Position numbers and translations under genes: made by a program | Source of the DNA: Paracoccaceae bacterium | GTDB lineage: Bacteria; Pseudomonadota; Alphaproteobacteria; Rhodobacterales; Rhodobacteraceae | Length of the DNA: 64,000 nt | NCBI GenBank assembly: GCA_027489375.1 | Contig: JAIXZW010000012.1 | Coordinates: forward strand, 310,001-374,000 | Direction of reading: 5' to 3' | Shown: one piece after another, positions 33,430-41,978 of the stretch | Layout of the letters: each line of letters begins with the position of its first letter | How positions within the stretch are numbered: position 1 is the first letter of the stretch | Notes under the pieces: model-generated | The model's database searches: none | Seen by the model: only the letters and a program-made list of their open reading frames with translations | What the model was told of the DNA's origin: nothing

Positions 33430-34987
33430 AACGGGAAGGACCGGAAGGGGAAGCGGGCCGCGTCTTGCGACCCTCCCGCTGGTTTTTCTCATGGCGTTGC
33501 CTGCCGGCGCGGAAACACCGCTGTCTGCCATAGACTGGCTTTCGCAGTCGGTGTCGCAACCCTCGTCCGCGCCCAAGCCCGCGCCGAACGAGGAGCCGGT
33601 GACGCAGGGCGTCACGAATGGCGATGTCGCGGTGTCGGTGATCGGTGGACCCTCGCTCGACGCGACGGGGTTGCTGCGGCCGGATGTGACCGGCTTGCCG
33701 CATGACCTGTGGGGGCTGGGCAAGACGGATGACATCATCACCGCCATCTCGACCGAGCGGTTTACCACACTGCCCGCGCTGCGCGAACTTTTGCTGTCGG
33801 TCCTGCTGGCCGAGGCGACGCCGCCCGCCGATTCCCGCCCCGGTGCGCCGCTGCTCATCGCACGGATCGACAAGCTGCTCGATCTCGGGGCGCTGGATCA
33901 GGCGCGGGCCTTGCTTGATGCGTCGGGTGCCCGCAGTGCCGAACTGTTCCGCCGCAGCTTCGACGTGGCGCTGCTCACCGGCGAGGAGGACCGTGGCTGC
34001 CGTGTCATGATCTCGTCGCCTGGGCTTGCGCCGACCTTTCCGGCGCGCATCTTCTGCCTTGCCCGTTCGGGCGACTGGAATGCCGCAGCGCTGACGCTGC
34101 GCACGGCGCAGGCGCTGGGCTATGTGACGGACGAGGAGGACGCGCTGCTGTCGCGCTTCCTCGACCCCGATCTCTACGAGGGGGACCCTGCCCTGCCACC
34201 CCCCGACCGCGTGACGCCGCTGGCATGGCGGATGTTCGAGGCGATCGGGGAACCTTTGCCCACGGCCCCGCTTCCCATCGCTTTTGCCCATGCCGAATTG
34301 CGCCCGCAGGCAGGGTGGAAAAGCCAGATCGAAGCCGCCGAACGGCTGGCGCGCGCGGGTGCCATCGCGCCGAACCTGCTGCTCGGGCTTTATACCGAAC
34401 GTGCGCCTGCCGCGTCCGGGGGTGTCTGGGACCGTGTCGCCGCGTTCCAGACCTTCGAAACCGCGCTCGACTCGGTTGACAGGCGCGGCGTGGAACAGGT
34501 GCTCCCCGAAGTCTGGTCGCGCCTTGCCGAAGCCGAACTGGAGCCGCCCTTTGCCGAGCTTTACGGAGAAAGGCTCGACACGCTTGGGCTGACCGGCGAG
34601 GCGCGCCGCATCGCGTTCGAAGCCGGCCTGCTGTCGCCCGCGTTCGAGGCGATTGCCGCAAACCGCACGGCAGGATCACCCCGCGAGTTGTTCCTGATCG
34701 GCTTGGCGAAAGGGAACCTGACGGCCATCCCAGCGCCCGACAGCCTGTCGCGGGCAATCAAACCGGCCTTTGACGGGACAGCCCCGCTGCCCGCCGATCT
34801 GCAAGCCTTGATTGACGAGAACCGGACCGGCGAAGCCATCCTTGCCGCCATCGACCGTATCGAGAACGGCGTGCAGGGCAATCTTGCCCTTGTCACCGAA
34901 GGGCTGGCGGTGCTGCGGGCCGTGGGACAGGAACAGGTGGCCCGCCGCACCGCGCTTGAGCTTATGCTGCTGGAAAGGCGGGGCTGA
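33419..34987 (+). CDS. Large exported protein of unknown function
   Basis: 522 aa. The N-terminus carries basic residues and a hydrophobic core LATLPLVFLMALPAGAE, a signal peptide. The mature part is mainly alpha-helical, rich in Ala, Leu and Glu, with repeated helical pairs (for example LLIARIDKLLDLGALDQARALL) that look like tetratricopeptide-type solenoid repeats without a perfect consensus. It overlaps the 44-aa membrane protein and ends three bases before xerD. No known family was recognised. Divergent from aroK. Confidence 0.75.
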   Translation: MPIETGRTGRGSGPRLATLPLVFLMALPAGAETPLSAIDWLSQSVSQPSSAPKPAPNEEPVTQGVTNGDVAVSVIGGPSLDATGLLRPDVTGLPHDLWGLGKTDDIITAISTERFTTLPALRELLLSVLLAEATPPADSRPGAPLLIARIDKLLDLGALDQARALLDASGARSAELFRRSFDVALLTGEEDRGCRVMISSPGLAPTFPARIFCLARSGDWNAAALTLRTAQALGYVTDEEDALLSRFLDPDLYEGDPALPPPDRVTPLAWRMFEAIGEPLPTAPLPIAFAHAELRPQAGWKSQIEAAERLARAGAIAPNLLLGLYTERAPAASGGVWDRVAAFQTFETALDSVDRRGVEQVLPEVWSRLAEAELEPPFAELYGERLDTLGLTGEARRIAFEAGLLSPAFEAIAANRTAGSPRELFLIGLAKGNLTAIPAPDSLSRAIKPAFDGTAPLPADLQALIDENRTGEAILAAIDRIENGVQGNLALVTEGLAVLRAVGQEQVARRTALELMLLERRG

Positions 34988-34990
34988 CAC

Positions 34991-35926
34991 ATGGCCCCCT
35001 CGACGCCCGAGCAATGGATCTCCACCTTTCTCGCGGCCACTGCGGCAGAGTTGGACGCGGCACGCAACACCCAGCTTGCCTATGGCCGCGACCTGAAGGA
35101 TTTCGCCGACTGGCTTGACCGCCGCGGGCTGACATTTGCCGCCGCCGACCGCGGGGCGGTCGAGGGCTACCTCATCTCTTGCGAGGCGGCGGGTTTGTCC
35201 AAGGCCACGCGTGCGCGGCGCCTGTCCTCGATCCGGCAACTCTACCGCTTCGCGCATGAGGAAGGCTGGCGCGAGGACAACCCCGCCCTGCGCATCAGCG
35301 GACCAGGCGCCGCGAAATCGCTGCCCAAGACGCTTGAGGTGGCCGAGGTGGCCCGCCTGATCGAAGCCGCACGGAACAAGGGCAGAACCGATGAGGAACG
35401 GTTGCGCAACACGGCCCTACTTGAACTGCTCTACGCTACGGGCATGAGGGTTTCGGAACTGGTGGAATTGCCCGTTGCGGCCCTGCGCGGTGATCCGGCG
35501 ATGATCCTCGTGCGCGGCAAGGGGGGCAAGGAGCGGATGGTCCCGCTGTCCACCCCGGCACGTGCGGCGCTGCGGGCATGGTTGACGGTGCGGGACGGAG
35601 CCGAGGAGCGCGCAAGGAAAAGCGGCATCGCGCCGTCGCGTTATCTTTTCCCCGGACCGGGGGCGGCGGGGCATCTGACGCGGCAGCATCTGCATCTGAT
35701 GCTCAAGGACATTTCCGTTCTGGCGGGAATTTCGCCGTCCAAGGTCACGCCCCACACCCTGCGCCATGCCTTTGCCACGCATCTTCTGGCGGGCGGTGCC
35801 GATCTGCGGGTGATCCAGACGCTGCTGGGTCATGCCGACCTCGCCACCACCGAAATCTACACCCATGTCCTTGACGAACATCTGAAATCCCTCGTCCTCG
35901 ACCACCATCCGCTGGCCCGAAAATGA
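34991..35926 (+). CDS. xerD: Tyrosine recombinase XerD
   Basis: Resolves chromosome dimers at dif together with XerC. The protein is 311 aa with the N-terminal SAM-like core-binding domain (1-100) and catalytic domain (110-300). Catalytic residues seen: Arg153 in GMRVSEL, Lys177 in RGKGGKER, His255/Arg258 in HTLRHAFATH, His281 in LLGHAD and the nucleophile Tyr290 in EIYTHV. It sits in a run of same-strand genes and overlaps the CBS-domain gene by four bases. It is the housekeeping enzyme, not a sign of a mobile element. Confidence 0.95.
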   Translation: MAPSTPEQWISTFLAATAAELDAARNTQLAYGRDLKDFADWLDRRGLTFAAADRGAVEGYLISCEAAGLSKATRARRLSSIRQLYRFAHEEGWREDNPALRISGPGAAKSLPKTLEVAEVARLIEAARNKGRTDEERLRNTALLELLYATGMRVSELVELPVAALRGDPAMILVRGKGGKERMVPLSTPARAALRAWLTVRDGAEERARKSGIAPSRYLFPGPGAAGHLTRQHLHLMLKDISVLAGISPSKVTPHTLRHAFATHLLAGGADLRVIQTLLGHADLATTEIYTHVLDEHLKSLVLDHHPLARK

Positions 35927-36729
35927 GCGTTTTCTCTTTCCTCCGCCGCCTCAGACGCCCCGACAGCACCGAATCCCTGCGGCAGGACATCCTTGTCGGG
36001 GGCATGCAAAAGGAACATCGCGACCGGCTGATCGGGGCGCTCGACCTTGACCAGCGGACGGTGGACGAGATCATGCGCCACCGCCGCCAGATCGAGATGA
36101 TCGACGCCGAAAAATCGCCCGATGCGATCCTGACCCAAATCCTCGCCTCGCCCTACACGCGCCTTCCGGTCTATCGAGGCAGCGACGAGAACATCCTTGG
36201 TGTCGTCCATGCCAAGGACCTCTTGCGCGAGGTGGACCGTCTGGTCCGCGGCGAGGGTGAGGGGCTGTCCGCGCTCGACATCGAAAAGGTGGCGATGAAG
36301 CCCTATTTCGTGCCGGAAACCACGGCGCTTGACGAACAGATGCGGCAATTCCTGAAACGCCGCACGCATTTCGCGCTGGTGGTCGATGAATACGGCACGC
36401 TTCAGGGGCTGATCACGCTGGAAGACATCCTCGAAGAAATCGTGGGCGAAATCACCGACGAATTCGACGTGACGCCACGCGGCAGCCAACTGACGCAGAC
36501 GGAAACGGGCGATTACCTTGTCGATGGCGCGATGACCATCCGCGACCTGAACCGCGCACTCGACTGGACGCTGCCGGATGACGAGGCGAACACCGTCGCC
36601 GGCCTCGTCATCCACGAAGCGCAGACCATCCCGAACGAGGGGCAGGCCTTCCGCTTCCACGGCCACCGCTTCGAGGTGGTCCAACGCCGCGAGAACCGTC
36701 TCTCGCGGCTCAAGATCCGCCCGCTTTAA
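35923..36729 (+). CDS. CBS-domain protein of the CorC/HlyC (TlyC) family
   Basis: 268-aa cytoplasmic protein. Two CBS motifs occupy about 60-185 ([19 protein letters not shown] at the start), followed by the CorC/HlyC C-terminal domain ending in [11 protein letters not shown]. Family members affect magnesium efflux or are called hemolysins in older annotation, which is a weak label. Its ATG overlaps the xerD stop by four bases. The HerA-like gene converges on it with a four-base overlap. Confidence 0.9.
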   Translation: MSVFSFLRRLRRPDSTESLRQDILVGGMQKEHRDRLIGALDLDQRTVDEIMRHRRQIEMIDAEKSPDAILTQILASPYTRLPVYRGSDENILGVVHAKDLLREVDRLVRGEGEGLSALDIEKVAMKPYFVPETTALDEQMRQFLKRRTHFALVVDEYGTLQGLITLEDILEEIVGEITDEFDVTPRGSQLTQTETGDYLVDGAMTIRDLNRALDWTLPDDEANTVAGLVIHEAQTIPNEGQAFRFHGHRFEVVQRRENRLSRLKIRPL

Positions 36730-38300
36730 CGGCTTTTGAACAGCGAGCCGAGGATGCCACGCACCACGGCCTGCCCTGCCCGCGTGCCAAGCTGGCGCGC
36801 GAAGCTTTTCGCCATCGCCGTGCCGATGGAATCGGAGCGGCTCGACGGGGCGCGGCGCGGCGCTTCCTCGCGGTCGCCGCCGCCGTCATAGCGGCGGGCG
36901 TTGCGGTAGCCATCGTCCGGCTCCGGCTGGCGGTCCCAAGGCGACGCTTGTGGCGGGGCGGCCTGTTCCTGCGCCCGTGCCGCCTCGGCCGCCGCCTGCC
37001 CTGCCCGCGCCTTCAGCTTTTCATAGGCGCTTTCGCGGTCAACTGCGGTGTCGTATTTCCCTTTCACCGGCGAGGACATCATCAACTGCGCCCGATAGGC
37101 CGGATCGACGGGACCAAGCTGGCTTGACGGCGGGCGGATCAGCGTGCGCTGCACGATGCCCGGAATCCCCTTGGCTTCAAGGAAGCTCGTCACCGCCTCG
37201 CCCGTGCCGACATCGCGGATCGCCTCTTCGGTCTTGAAGGCCGGATTGTCGCGGTAGGTTTCCGCCGCCATCTTCAGGTCCTTCTGGTCCTTGGCGGTGA
37301 ATGCCCGCAGCGCGTGCTGCACGCGGTTGCCAAGCTGGCCCAGAATCGTTTCCGGCACGTCGGCGGGGTTTTGCGTGATGAAATAGACCCCCACCCCCTT
37401 GGACCGGATCAGGCGTGCGACCTGTTCGACCTTTGTCACCAACGCCTTGGGGGCATCCTGGAACAGCAGATGCGCCTCGTCGAAGAAGAAGACGAGCTTG
37501 GGTTTCTCGGGATCGCCCACTTCGGGCAGGGTTTCGAAAAGCTCCGACAGCAGCCAGAGCAGGAAGGTCGCGTAAAGCCGCGGGCTTTGCATCAGCTTGT
37601 CGGCGGCAAGGATGTTGACCCGCCCCAGTCCTTGCGCATCCACCAGCATCAGATCGGCGAGATCGAGGGCCGGTTCCCCGAACAGCTTCGCCCCGCCTTC
37701 GTTCTCCAGGACCAGAAGCCGCCGCTGGATCGCCCCGATGGACGAGGTGGCGACCAGCCCGTAACGGGTGGAAATCTCGTCCGCATGTTCGCCGATAAAG
37801 ACGAGCAGCGCCTGCAAATCCTTCATGTCGAGAAGCGGCAGGCCTTCTTCATCCGCCAGACGGAAGGCGACGTTCAGCACCCCTTCCTGCGGCTCGGTAA
37901 GTTCCAGAAGGCGCGACAGCAGAAGCGGCCCCATCTCGGCCACGGTGGCGCGGACGGGATGGCCCTGTTCGCCGAACATGTCCCAGAACGTCACCGGAAA
38001 GGCGCGGTATTGCAGGTCGAGCCCGATGGTCTTGGCCCGCGCCATGAAGGGTTCGTGCAGCTTGTGCGTCACCGATCCCGCCGCCGAAATCCCTGCAAGG
38101 TCGCCCTTCACATCGGCCATGAAGACGGGCACGCCCGCCGCCGAGAATCCCTCGGCAAGAACCTGCAAGGTGACGGTCTTTCCCGTCCCCGTGGCCCCCG
38201 CGATCAGCCCGTGGCGGTTGCCGTAACGCAAAAGAAGGGTCTGCGGGGCCGCATGCCCGTCTCCTCCGCCGCCCACGAAAATCCCGGCTTCTTCGGCCAT
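36726..38300 (-). CDS. HerA-like ATPase (DUF853 family)
   Basis: 524-aa cytoplasmic ATPase. Seen: Walker [12 protein letters not shown] at 35-45, Walker [12 protein letters not shown], and the C-terminal conserved [13 protein letters not shown]. Length and motifs match the DUF853/HerA-C family (YjgR in Escherichia coli), related to DNA translocases, with a Gln/Ala-rich, charged C-terminal tail. The frame is open to 38315, but ATG 38300 has GGAGGAAC upstream and is chosen. Function in the cell is not established. Confidence 0.9.
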   Translation of the reverse strand: MAEEAGIFVGGGGDGHAAPQTLLLRYGNRHGLIAGATGTGKTVTLQVLAEGFSAAGVPVFMADVKGDLAGISAAGSVTHKLHEPFMARAKTIGLDLQYRAFPVTFWDMFGEQGHPVRATVAEMGPLLLSRLLELTEPQEGVLNVAFRLADEEGLPLLDMKDLQALLVFIGEHADEISTRYGLVATSSIGAIQRRLLVLENEGGAKLFGEPALDLADLMLVDAQGLGRVNILAADKLMQSPRLYATFLLWLLSELFETLPEVGDPEKPKLVFFFDEAHLLFQDAPKALVTKVEQVARLIRSKGVGVYFITQNPADVPETILGQLGNRVQHALRAFTAKDQKDLKMAAETYRDNPAFKTEEAIRDVGTGEAVTSFLEAKGIPGIVQRTLIRPPSSQLGPVDPAYRAQLMMSSPVKGKYDTAVDRESAYEKLKARAGQAAAEAARAQEQAAPPQASPWDRQPEPDDGYRNARRYDGGGDREEAPRRAPSSRSDSIGTAMAKSFARQLGTRAGQAVVRGILGSLFKSR

Positions 38301-38515
38301 TACCCGTTCCTCCACCTGTCACATGCACGCAGGGCGCGACCCCTGCCGCCGCCCGTTCACCCCGAGGATACATGCTTGGGCCAAGCCTGCCACCCCGAAC
38401 TTGTCGCAACGGTGCGAGGTTGCGTCGCAGAAGCGACATCGGGGGCTGTCGCAAAAGGGTTACAAAACCGGAAAATACAACATTTTCAACGCAATGACGG
38501 CGCTTCACATTCCTG

Positions 38516-38544
38516 TTGACGCATCCCGTTTTCCCGCATAGCGT
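38516..38544 (+). promoter_or_regulatory. Predicted promoter of a small RNA or leader
   Basis: TTGACG (38516-38521), a 17-base spacer and TAGCGT (38539-38544). The start would fall at 38550-38552, which coincides with an ATG. Confidence 0.5.
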
Positions 38545-38550
38545 CCCTCA

Positions 38551-38626
38551 CATGAAGTCGGCCAGTCCGACAGGGAGCAAATAATACCGATGAAAAGGGC
38601 CGGCACCGCTGGCCCTTTTCTCTTTT
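38551..38626 (+). ncRNA. Candidate small RNA or leader ending in a terminator
   Basis: The stretch begins at the predicted start and runs about 76 bases to a terminator. First hairpin: GTCGG (38557-38561) with CCGAC (38567-38571), loop CCAGT. Second: GAAAAGGGCC (38592-38601) with GGCCCTTTTC (38611-38620), then TCTTTT. A ten-codon frame (MKSASPTGSK) starts at 38552, so a leader peptide is an alternative. It ends about 105 bases before ialB. Not matched to a known family by eye. Confidence 0.45.
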
Positions 38627-38732
38627 GGCCGGACGGACGGACCGGCGCTTGGCACCGCGACCCTTTTCCCCGCTGACACCCGCCCTGCACCGTGCTAGAC
38701 GCGCGGCAAAACAACAGTGAACTGGATCTTCC

Positions 38733-39362
38733 ATGTCGAGCACACTTTCCCGCCTTTTGGCTGCGGCCGTTCTGGCCGCATTCACCGCTCCGGCGCTGCA
38801 TGCGCAGGAAAGCACCCCCGAGCCGGAAGCGCCCGCTGCGGATGCCGCAACGGACGATGGCCTGTCGATGGGTCAACAGCCTGCCGATGGCGTCGGAACC
38901 ACCTATTCCAAGGCCGATTTCGACCAGTGGCAGCAGCGTTGCGTCAAGACCGAGGATGGCAACGATCCCTGCCAGCTTTACCAGTTGCTGAAGGACGGCG
39001 AAGGCACCTCGGTTGCCGAGATCAGCATGTTCGCCCTTCCCGAAGGCGGTCAGGCCGCAGCGGGCGCTACGATCATCGTTCCGCTTGAAACGCTGCTCAC
39101 GGCTGGCGTCCGCTTCGCCATCGACAGCGCGGAACCCAAGGTCTACCCCTTTACCGTCTGCGCCCAGATCGGCTGCATCGCCCGCATCGGCTTCACCGCC
39201 GATGAACTCGCCGCCATCAAGAAGGGCACGAAGGGCGTGCTGACCATCGTTCCGGCGGTAAACCCCAAGGCAACCGTGACGCTTGACGTTTCGCTCAAGG
39301 GTTTCACCGCGGGTTTCGACGCGGTGAACGCATCGAACGCGGCCCTGCCGAAGCAAGAGTAA
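38733..39362 (+). CDS. IalB-family (invasion-associated locus B) protein
   Basis: 209-aa exported protein. Signal peptide MSSTLSRLLAAAVLAAFTAP with cleavage near ALHAQ. A low-complexity acidic stretch (EAPAADAATDD) follows, then the IalB domain with paired cysteines (RCVKTEDGNDPCQLY and FTVCAQIGCIA) that probably form disulfides in the periplasm. The family name comes from Bartonella invasion studies, but members are common in free-living alphaproteobacteria and no invasion role is implied here. A terminator follows. Confidence 0.9.
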   Translation: MSSTLSRLLAAAVLAAFTAPALHAQESTPEPEAPAADAATDDGLSMGQQPADGVGTTYSKADFDQWQQRCVKTEDGNDPCQLYQLLKDGEGTSVAEISMFALPEGGQAAAGATIIVPLETLLTAGVRFAIDSAEPKVYPFTVCAQIGCIARIGFTADELAAIKKGTKGVLTIVPAVNPKATVTLDVSLKGFTAGFDAVNASNAALPKQE

Positions 39363-39382
39363 CCGGCGGCCTATCCCGAAAG

Positions 39383-39406
39383 CCCGCGCTCCGGCGCGGG
39401 TTTTTT
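39383..39406 (+). terminator. Rho-independent terminator of the IalB-family gene
   Basis: CCCGCGC (39383-39389) with GCGCGGG (39394-39400), loop TCCG, and six T residues at 39401-39406. It directly abuts the ketosynthase stop codon on the other strand. Confidence 0.9.
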
Positions 39407-40608
39407 CATGCCTGCCGCAGGGCGAGCACCGCATTCAGCCCGCCGAAGGCAAAGGCGTTGGACAGCACCGCGCCCACCTTTGCCCGCCGCGCCGCAAGTG
39501 ACACGATGTCGAGCGGGCAATCGGGATCCGGCGCGGAACACCCGAGATTCGGCGCGATCACCCCGTCGCGCAGCGCCATGAGGCAGGCCAGCAATTCGAT
39601 CGCGCCCGTTCCGCCGATGACATGGCCGTGCATCGCCTTGGTCGACGAGACGGGAACGGGGATGTCGCCAAGAACCTGCCGCAGCGCTGCCGCTTCGACC
39701 CTGTCATTCGCCGCCGTGCCGGTGCCATGCGCGTTGACATAGCCCACATCGTCCGCCGAAAGCCCCGCATCGCGCAACGCTGCCGCAATCGCCCGCGCCG
39801 CGCCATCGACCGAAGGGGCCACGATATCGCCCGCGTCCGAGGTCATGCCGAATCCCGCGACCTCGGCCAGAATGTCGGCCCCGCGTGCGCGGGCGTGGTC
39901 GTAGTCCTCGAAGACGAAGACGGCAGCGCCCTCGCCCATGACCATGCCGTTGCGGTCGGCGCTGAAGGGGCGGCAACCGTCGGGTGACATGACGCGCAAC
40001 CCTTCCCAAGCCTTGATGCCGCCAAAGGTCAGCATCGCTTCGGCCCCGCCTGTCAGCATCACCTTTGCCTGACCGGAACGGATCGTCTGGAAAGCCAGCC
40101 CCATCGCGTGGTTGCTTGACGCGCAGGCGGTGGAAACGGTGTAGACCGGACCCTTCAGCCCCCAAGCCATGCTGACATGCGACGCGGCGGCCGAGGCCAT
40201 GAGTTTCGGCACAACGAAGGGATGGACGCGGTTCTTCGCTTCCGCATAGACGGCGCGGTAATTTTCATCCCAGGTCGTCATGCCTCCGGCTGCGGTGCCG
40301 AAGATGCAGCCCGAAGCCTGCGAAAGCGGACCGTCGAAGGACAGACCCGACTGCGCCACAGCCTCGGCCGCTGCAACAAGCGTGAACTGGGTGAAGCGGT
40401 CGTAAAGGGTGAGCTTCTGGCGGTCGAAGCGCGCGCCGGCGTCCCACCCCGCGACTTGCGCGCCGATACGGATGGAAAGGCGGTCAACGTCGGCAATGTC
40501 GATCGGGCCAATGCCACAGCGCCCTTCGGCCATCGCCGCCATCGTCGCGGGAACGCCCACGGCAAGCGCGTTGACCGTTCCGGCCCCCGTGATGACGACC
40601 CGCCTCAT
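39406..40608 (-). CDS. Beta-ketoacyl-ACP synthase (FabF/KAS II-like)
   Basis: 400-aa condensing enzyme. Catalytic triad seen: Cys162 in STACASS, His294 in AHGTGTAAND, and His329 with Lys324 in STKAMHGHV, so it is active and not a chain-length-factor type. The gate region NAFAFGGLN differs slightly from the usual NSFGFGGTN. It follows lpxD and a small ACP, with a four-base overlap (ATGA) at its start. The cassette lacks a ketoreductase or dehydratase, so a 3-oxoacyl product held on the ACP is possible. Confidence 0.93.
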   Translation of the reverse strand: MRRVVITGAGTVNALAVGVPATMAAMAEGRCGIGPIDIADVDRLSIRIGAQVAGWDAGARFDRQKLTLYDRFTQFTLVAAAEAVAQSGLSFDGPLSQASGCIFGTAAGGMTTWDENYRAVYAEAKNRVHPFVVPKLMASAAASHVSMAWGLKGPVYTVSTACASSNHAMGLAFQTIRSGQAKVMLTGGAEAMLTFGGIKAWEGLRVMSPDGCRPFSADRNGMVMGEGAAVFVFEDYDHARARGADILAEVAGFGMTSDAGDIVAPSVDGAARAIAAALRDAGLSADDVGYVNAHGTGTAANDRVEAAALRQVLGDIPVPVSSTKAMHGHVIGGTGAIELLACLMALRDGVIAPNLGCSAPDPDCPLDIVSLAARRAKVGAVLSNAFAFGGLNAVLALRQA

Positions 40609-40865
40609 GCCGCCTTCTGCGCGACCAGTTGTTCCACCGCCGCGATAACCGAGGCGACCGAGGTCAGATCGAACTGCCCCGCGTCAGGTTCGTTGGCGTT
40701 GAAGGGGACGGAAATGTCGAAGGCTTCCTCGATGGCGAAGATCGCCTCGACAAGGCCAAGGCTGTCAAGCCCGAGGTCGGAAAGACGCGCTTCGGGCGTG
40801 AGGTCGGACGGATCAAGCACCGCCTGTTCGGCAAGGATGGCAATCACGCGGTCCGGAAGCGTCAT
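40605..40865 (-). CDS. Dedicated acyl carrier protein
   Basis: 86 aa with a single carrier domain. The phosphopantetheine site is Ser35 in [13 protein letters not shown], and helix [13 protein letters not shown] follows. The protein is acidic, as carriers are, but the linker between helix III and the C-terminal helix carries [11 protein letters not shown], unlike housekeeping AcpP. Translationally coupled on both sides by ATGA overlaps with lpxD and the ketosynthase. It probably serves that ketosynthase or delivers acyl groups to the acyltransferase. Confidence 0.92.
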   Translation of the reverse strand: MTLPDRVIAILAEQAVLDPSDLTPEARLSDLGLDSLGLVEAIFAIEEAFDISVPFNANEPDAGQFDLTSVASVIAAVEQLVAQKAA

Positions 40866-41947
40866 TCCGCGCCCCCCTTGGCGGCCTTTTCCAGTTCGGC
40901 CACCTTGGCGGCAAGGCGCGGCAGACGGCGCAGCGCCTTCTGCATCTCGACATGGGTTTCCATCTTCACCGCCGGATAGCCCAGCAACACCCGCCCCGCA
41001 GGCGCGTTGGTGAAGATCTTGGTGGCCCCGCCCGCGATCACGTCGTCGCCCACGAAGATGTTGTCATTGACGCCGCATTGCCCGCCCATGACCACCCGAT
41101 CCCCGATCCGCGCCGAACCCGCGATGCCGACCTGACCGCACAGCAGGCAGTCGCGCCCGATCTGCACGTTGTGGCCGATATGGACAAGGTTATCGAGTTT
41201 CGTTCCCGAACCGATCACCGTGTCGCGGATCGTGCCGCGGTCGATGCAGACATTGGCACCGATCTCCACGTCATCCCCGATGGTGACGGCACCCAGCGAA
41301 TGGATGCGTGTCCAGCTTTGTGCGCGAATTTCGCTGCGTTCTCCGAGGGTTTCGCGGATTTCTTCAACCCCCGACTTTTCGGGCGTGACGAAGCTGAACC
41401 CGTCCGAACCCACCACCGCACCGGGTTGCGCGATGAAGCGGTCGCCGATGCTGACGCGGGCGCCGATGCGCACACCTTGGCAGAGAAGCACCTGATCACC
41501 GATCGTGGCCCCCTCGGCGACCGAGACATGGCTTGCGATCCGCGCCCCTGCCCCGATCCGCGCGCCGCGCCCGATGGTGACGAAGGGACCGATGGCGGCC
41601 CCCGCGCCGATTTCGGCCTCGGGATGGATCACCGTCATGGGGTGAATGCCCGCCGCAATCTCGGGACCGGCATCAAGGAGCACGGTCAGACCCGCCATCG
41701 CCAGCCGCCCCCGCGGGGCGAAGATCGCGGCTTTCAGGCCAAGCCCCTGCCAGTCGGCCCCCGCCCAAAGCATCGCGGCAAGCGCCTGCCCTCCGGCCAG
41801 ACCGCCCGCGTATTTCGGGTCCATCGCAAGGGCAAGCTGGTCGGCCCGCGCCGCCTTTGGCTCGGCCGCGCCTGTGACCCGCAGATCGAGATCACCCGCA
41901 GCCTCCGCGCCAAGGGCGGCGGCAATCTCGCGGATCGTATGGGCCAT
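40862..41947 (-). CDS. lpxD: UDP-3-O-acylglucosamine N-acyltransferase (LpxD family)
   Basis: Transfers an acyl chain from ACP to the 2-amino group of UDP-3-O-acylglucosamine in lipid A synthesis. The 361-aa protein has the N-terminal LpxD domain (1-105) and a hexapeptide-repeat left-handed helix (107-330). The catalytic histidine is in [11 protein letters not shown] (His259, with His256 close). [10 protein letters not shown] and a C-terminal helix follow. The ATG follows GGGAGACC. Being tied to its own ACP and ketosynthase is unusual and suggests a non-standard acyl donor; whether it is the only lpxD is unknown. Confidence 0.9.
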   Translation of the reverse strand: MAHTIREIAAALGAEAAGDLDLRVTGAAEPKAARADQLALAMDPKYAGGLAGGQALAAMLWAGADWQGLGLKAAIFAPRGRLAMAGLTVLLDAGPEIAAGIHPMTVIHPEAEIGAGAAIGPFVTIGRGARIGAGARIASHVSVAEGATIGDQVLLCQGVRIGARVSIGDRFIAQPGAVVGSDGFSFVTPEKSGVEEIRETLGERSEIRAQSWTRIHSLGAVTIGDDVEIGANVCIDRGTIRDTVIGSGTKLDNLVHIGHNVQIGRDCLLCGQVGIAGSARIGDRVVMGGQCGVNDNIFVGDDVIAGGATKIFTNAPAGRVLLGYPAVKMETHVEMQKALRRLPRLAAKVAELEKAAKGGAE

Positions 41948-41978
41948 CGTCAGGTCTCCCGGTCACTTTGCGCCGGAT

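Larger units (their letters stand above)
38301..38732. other. 432-base intergenic region upstream of ialB
   Basis: Between the HerA-like gene and ialB there is no frame longer than 25 codons with good context, apart from a ten-codon frame at 38552. The first 200 bases are of mixed composition with small repeats of a GTCGC core. The right part holds a promoter-like pair (38516-38544), hairpin-forming sequence and a terminator (38592-38626), reported separately as a candidate small RNA. Confidence 0.6.

Noticed and set aside
34991..35926. Integrase of a mobile element
   Set aside because: Size, motifs and the housekeeping neighbourhood identify XerD. There is no tRNA-flanked island or att-like repeat.
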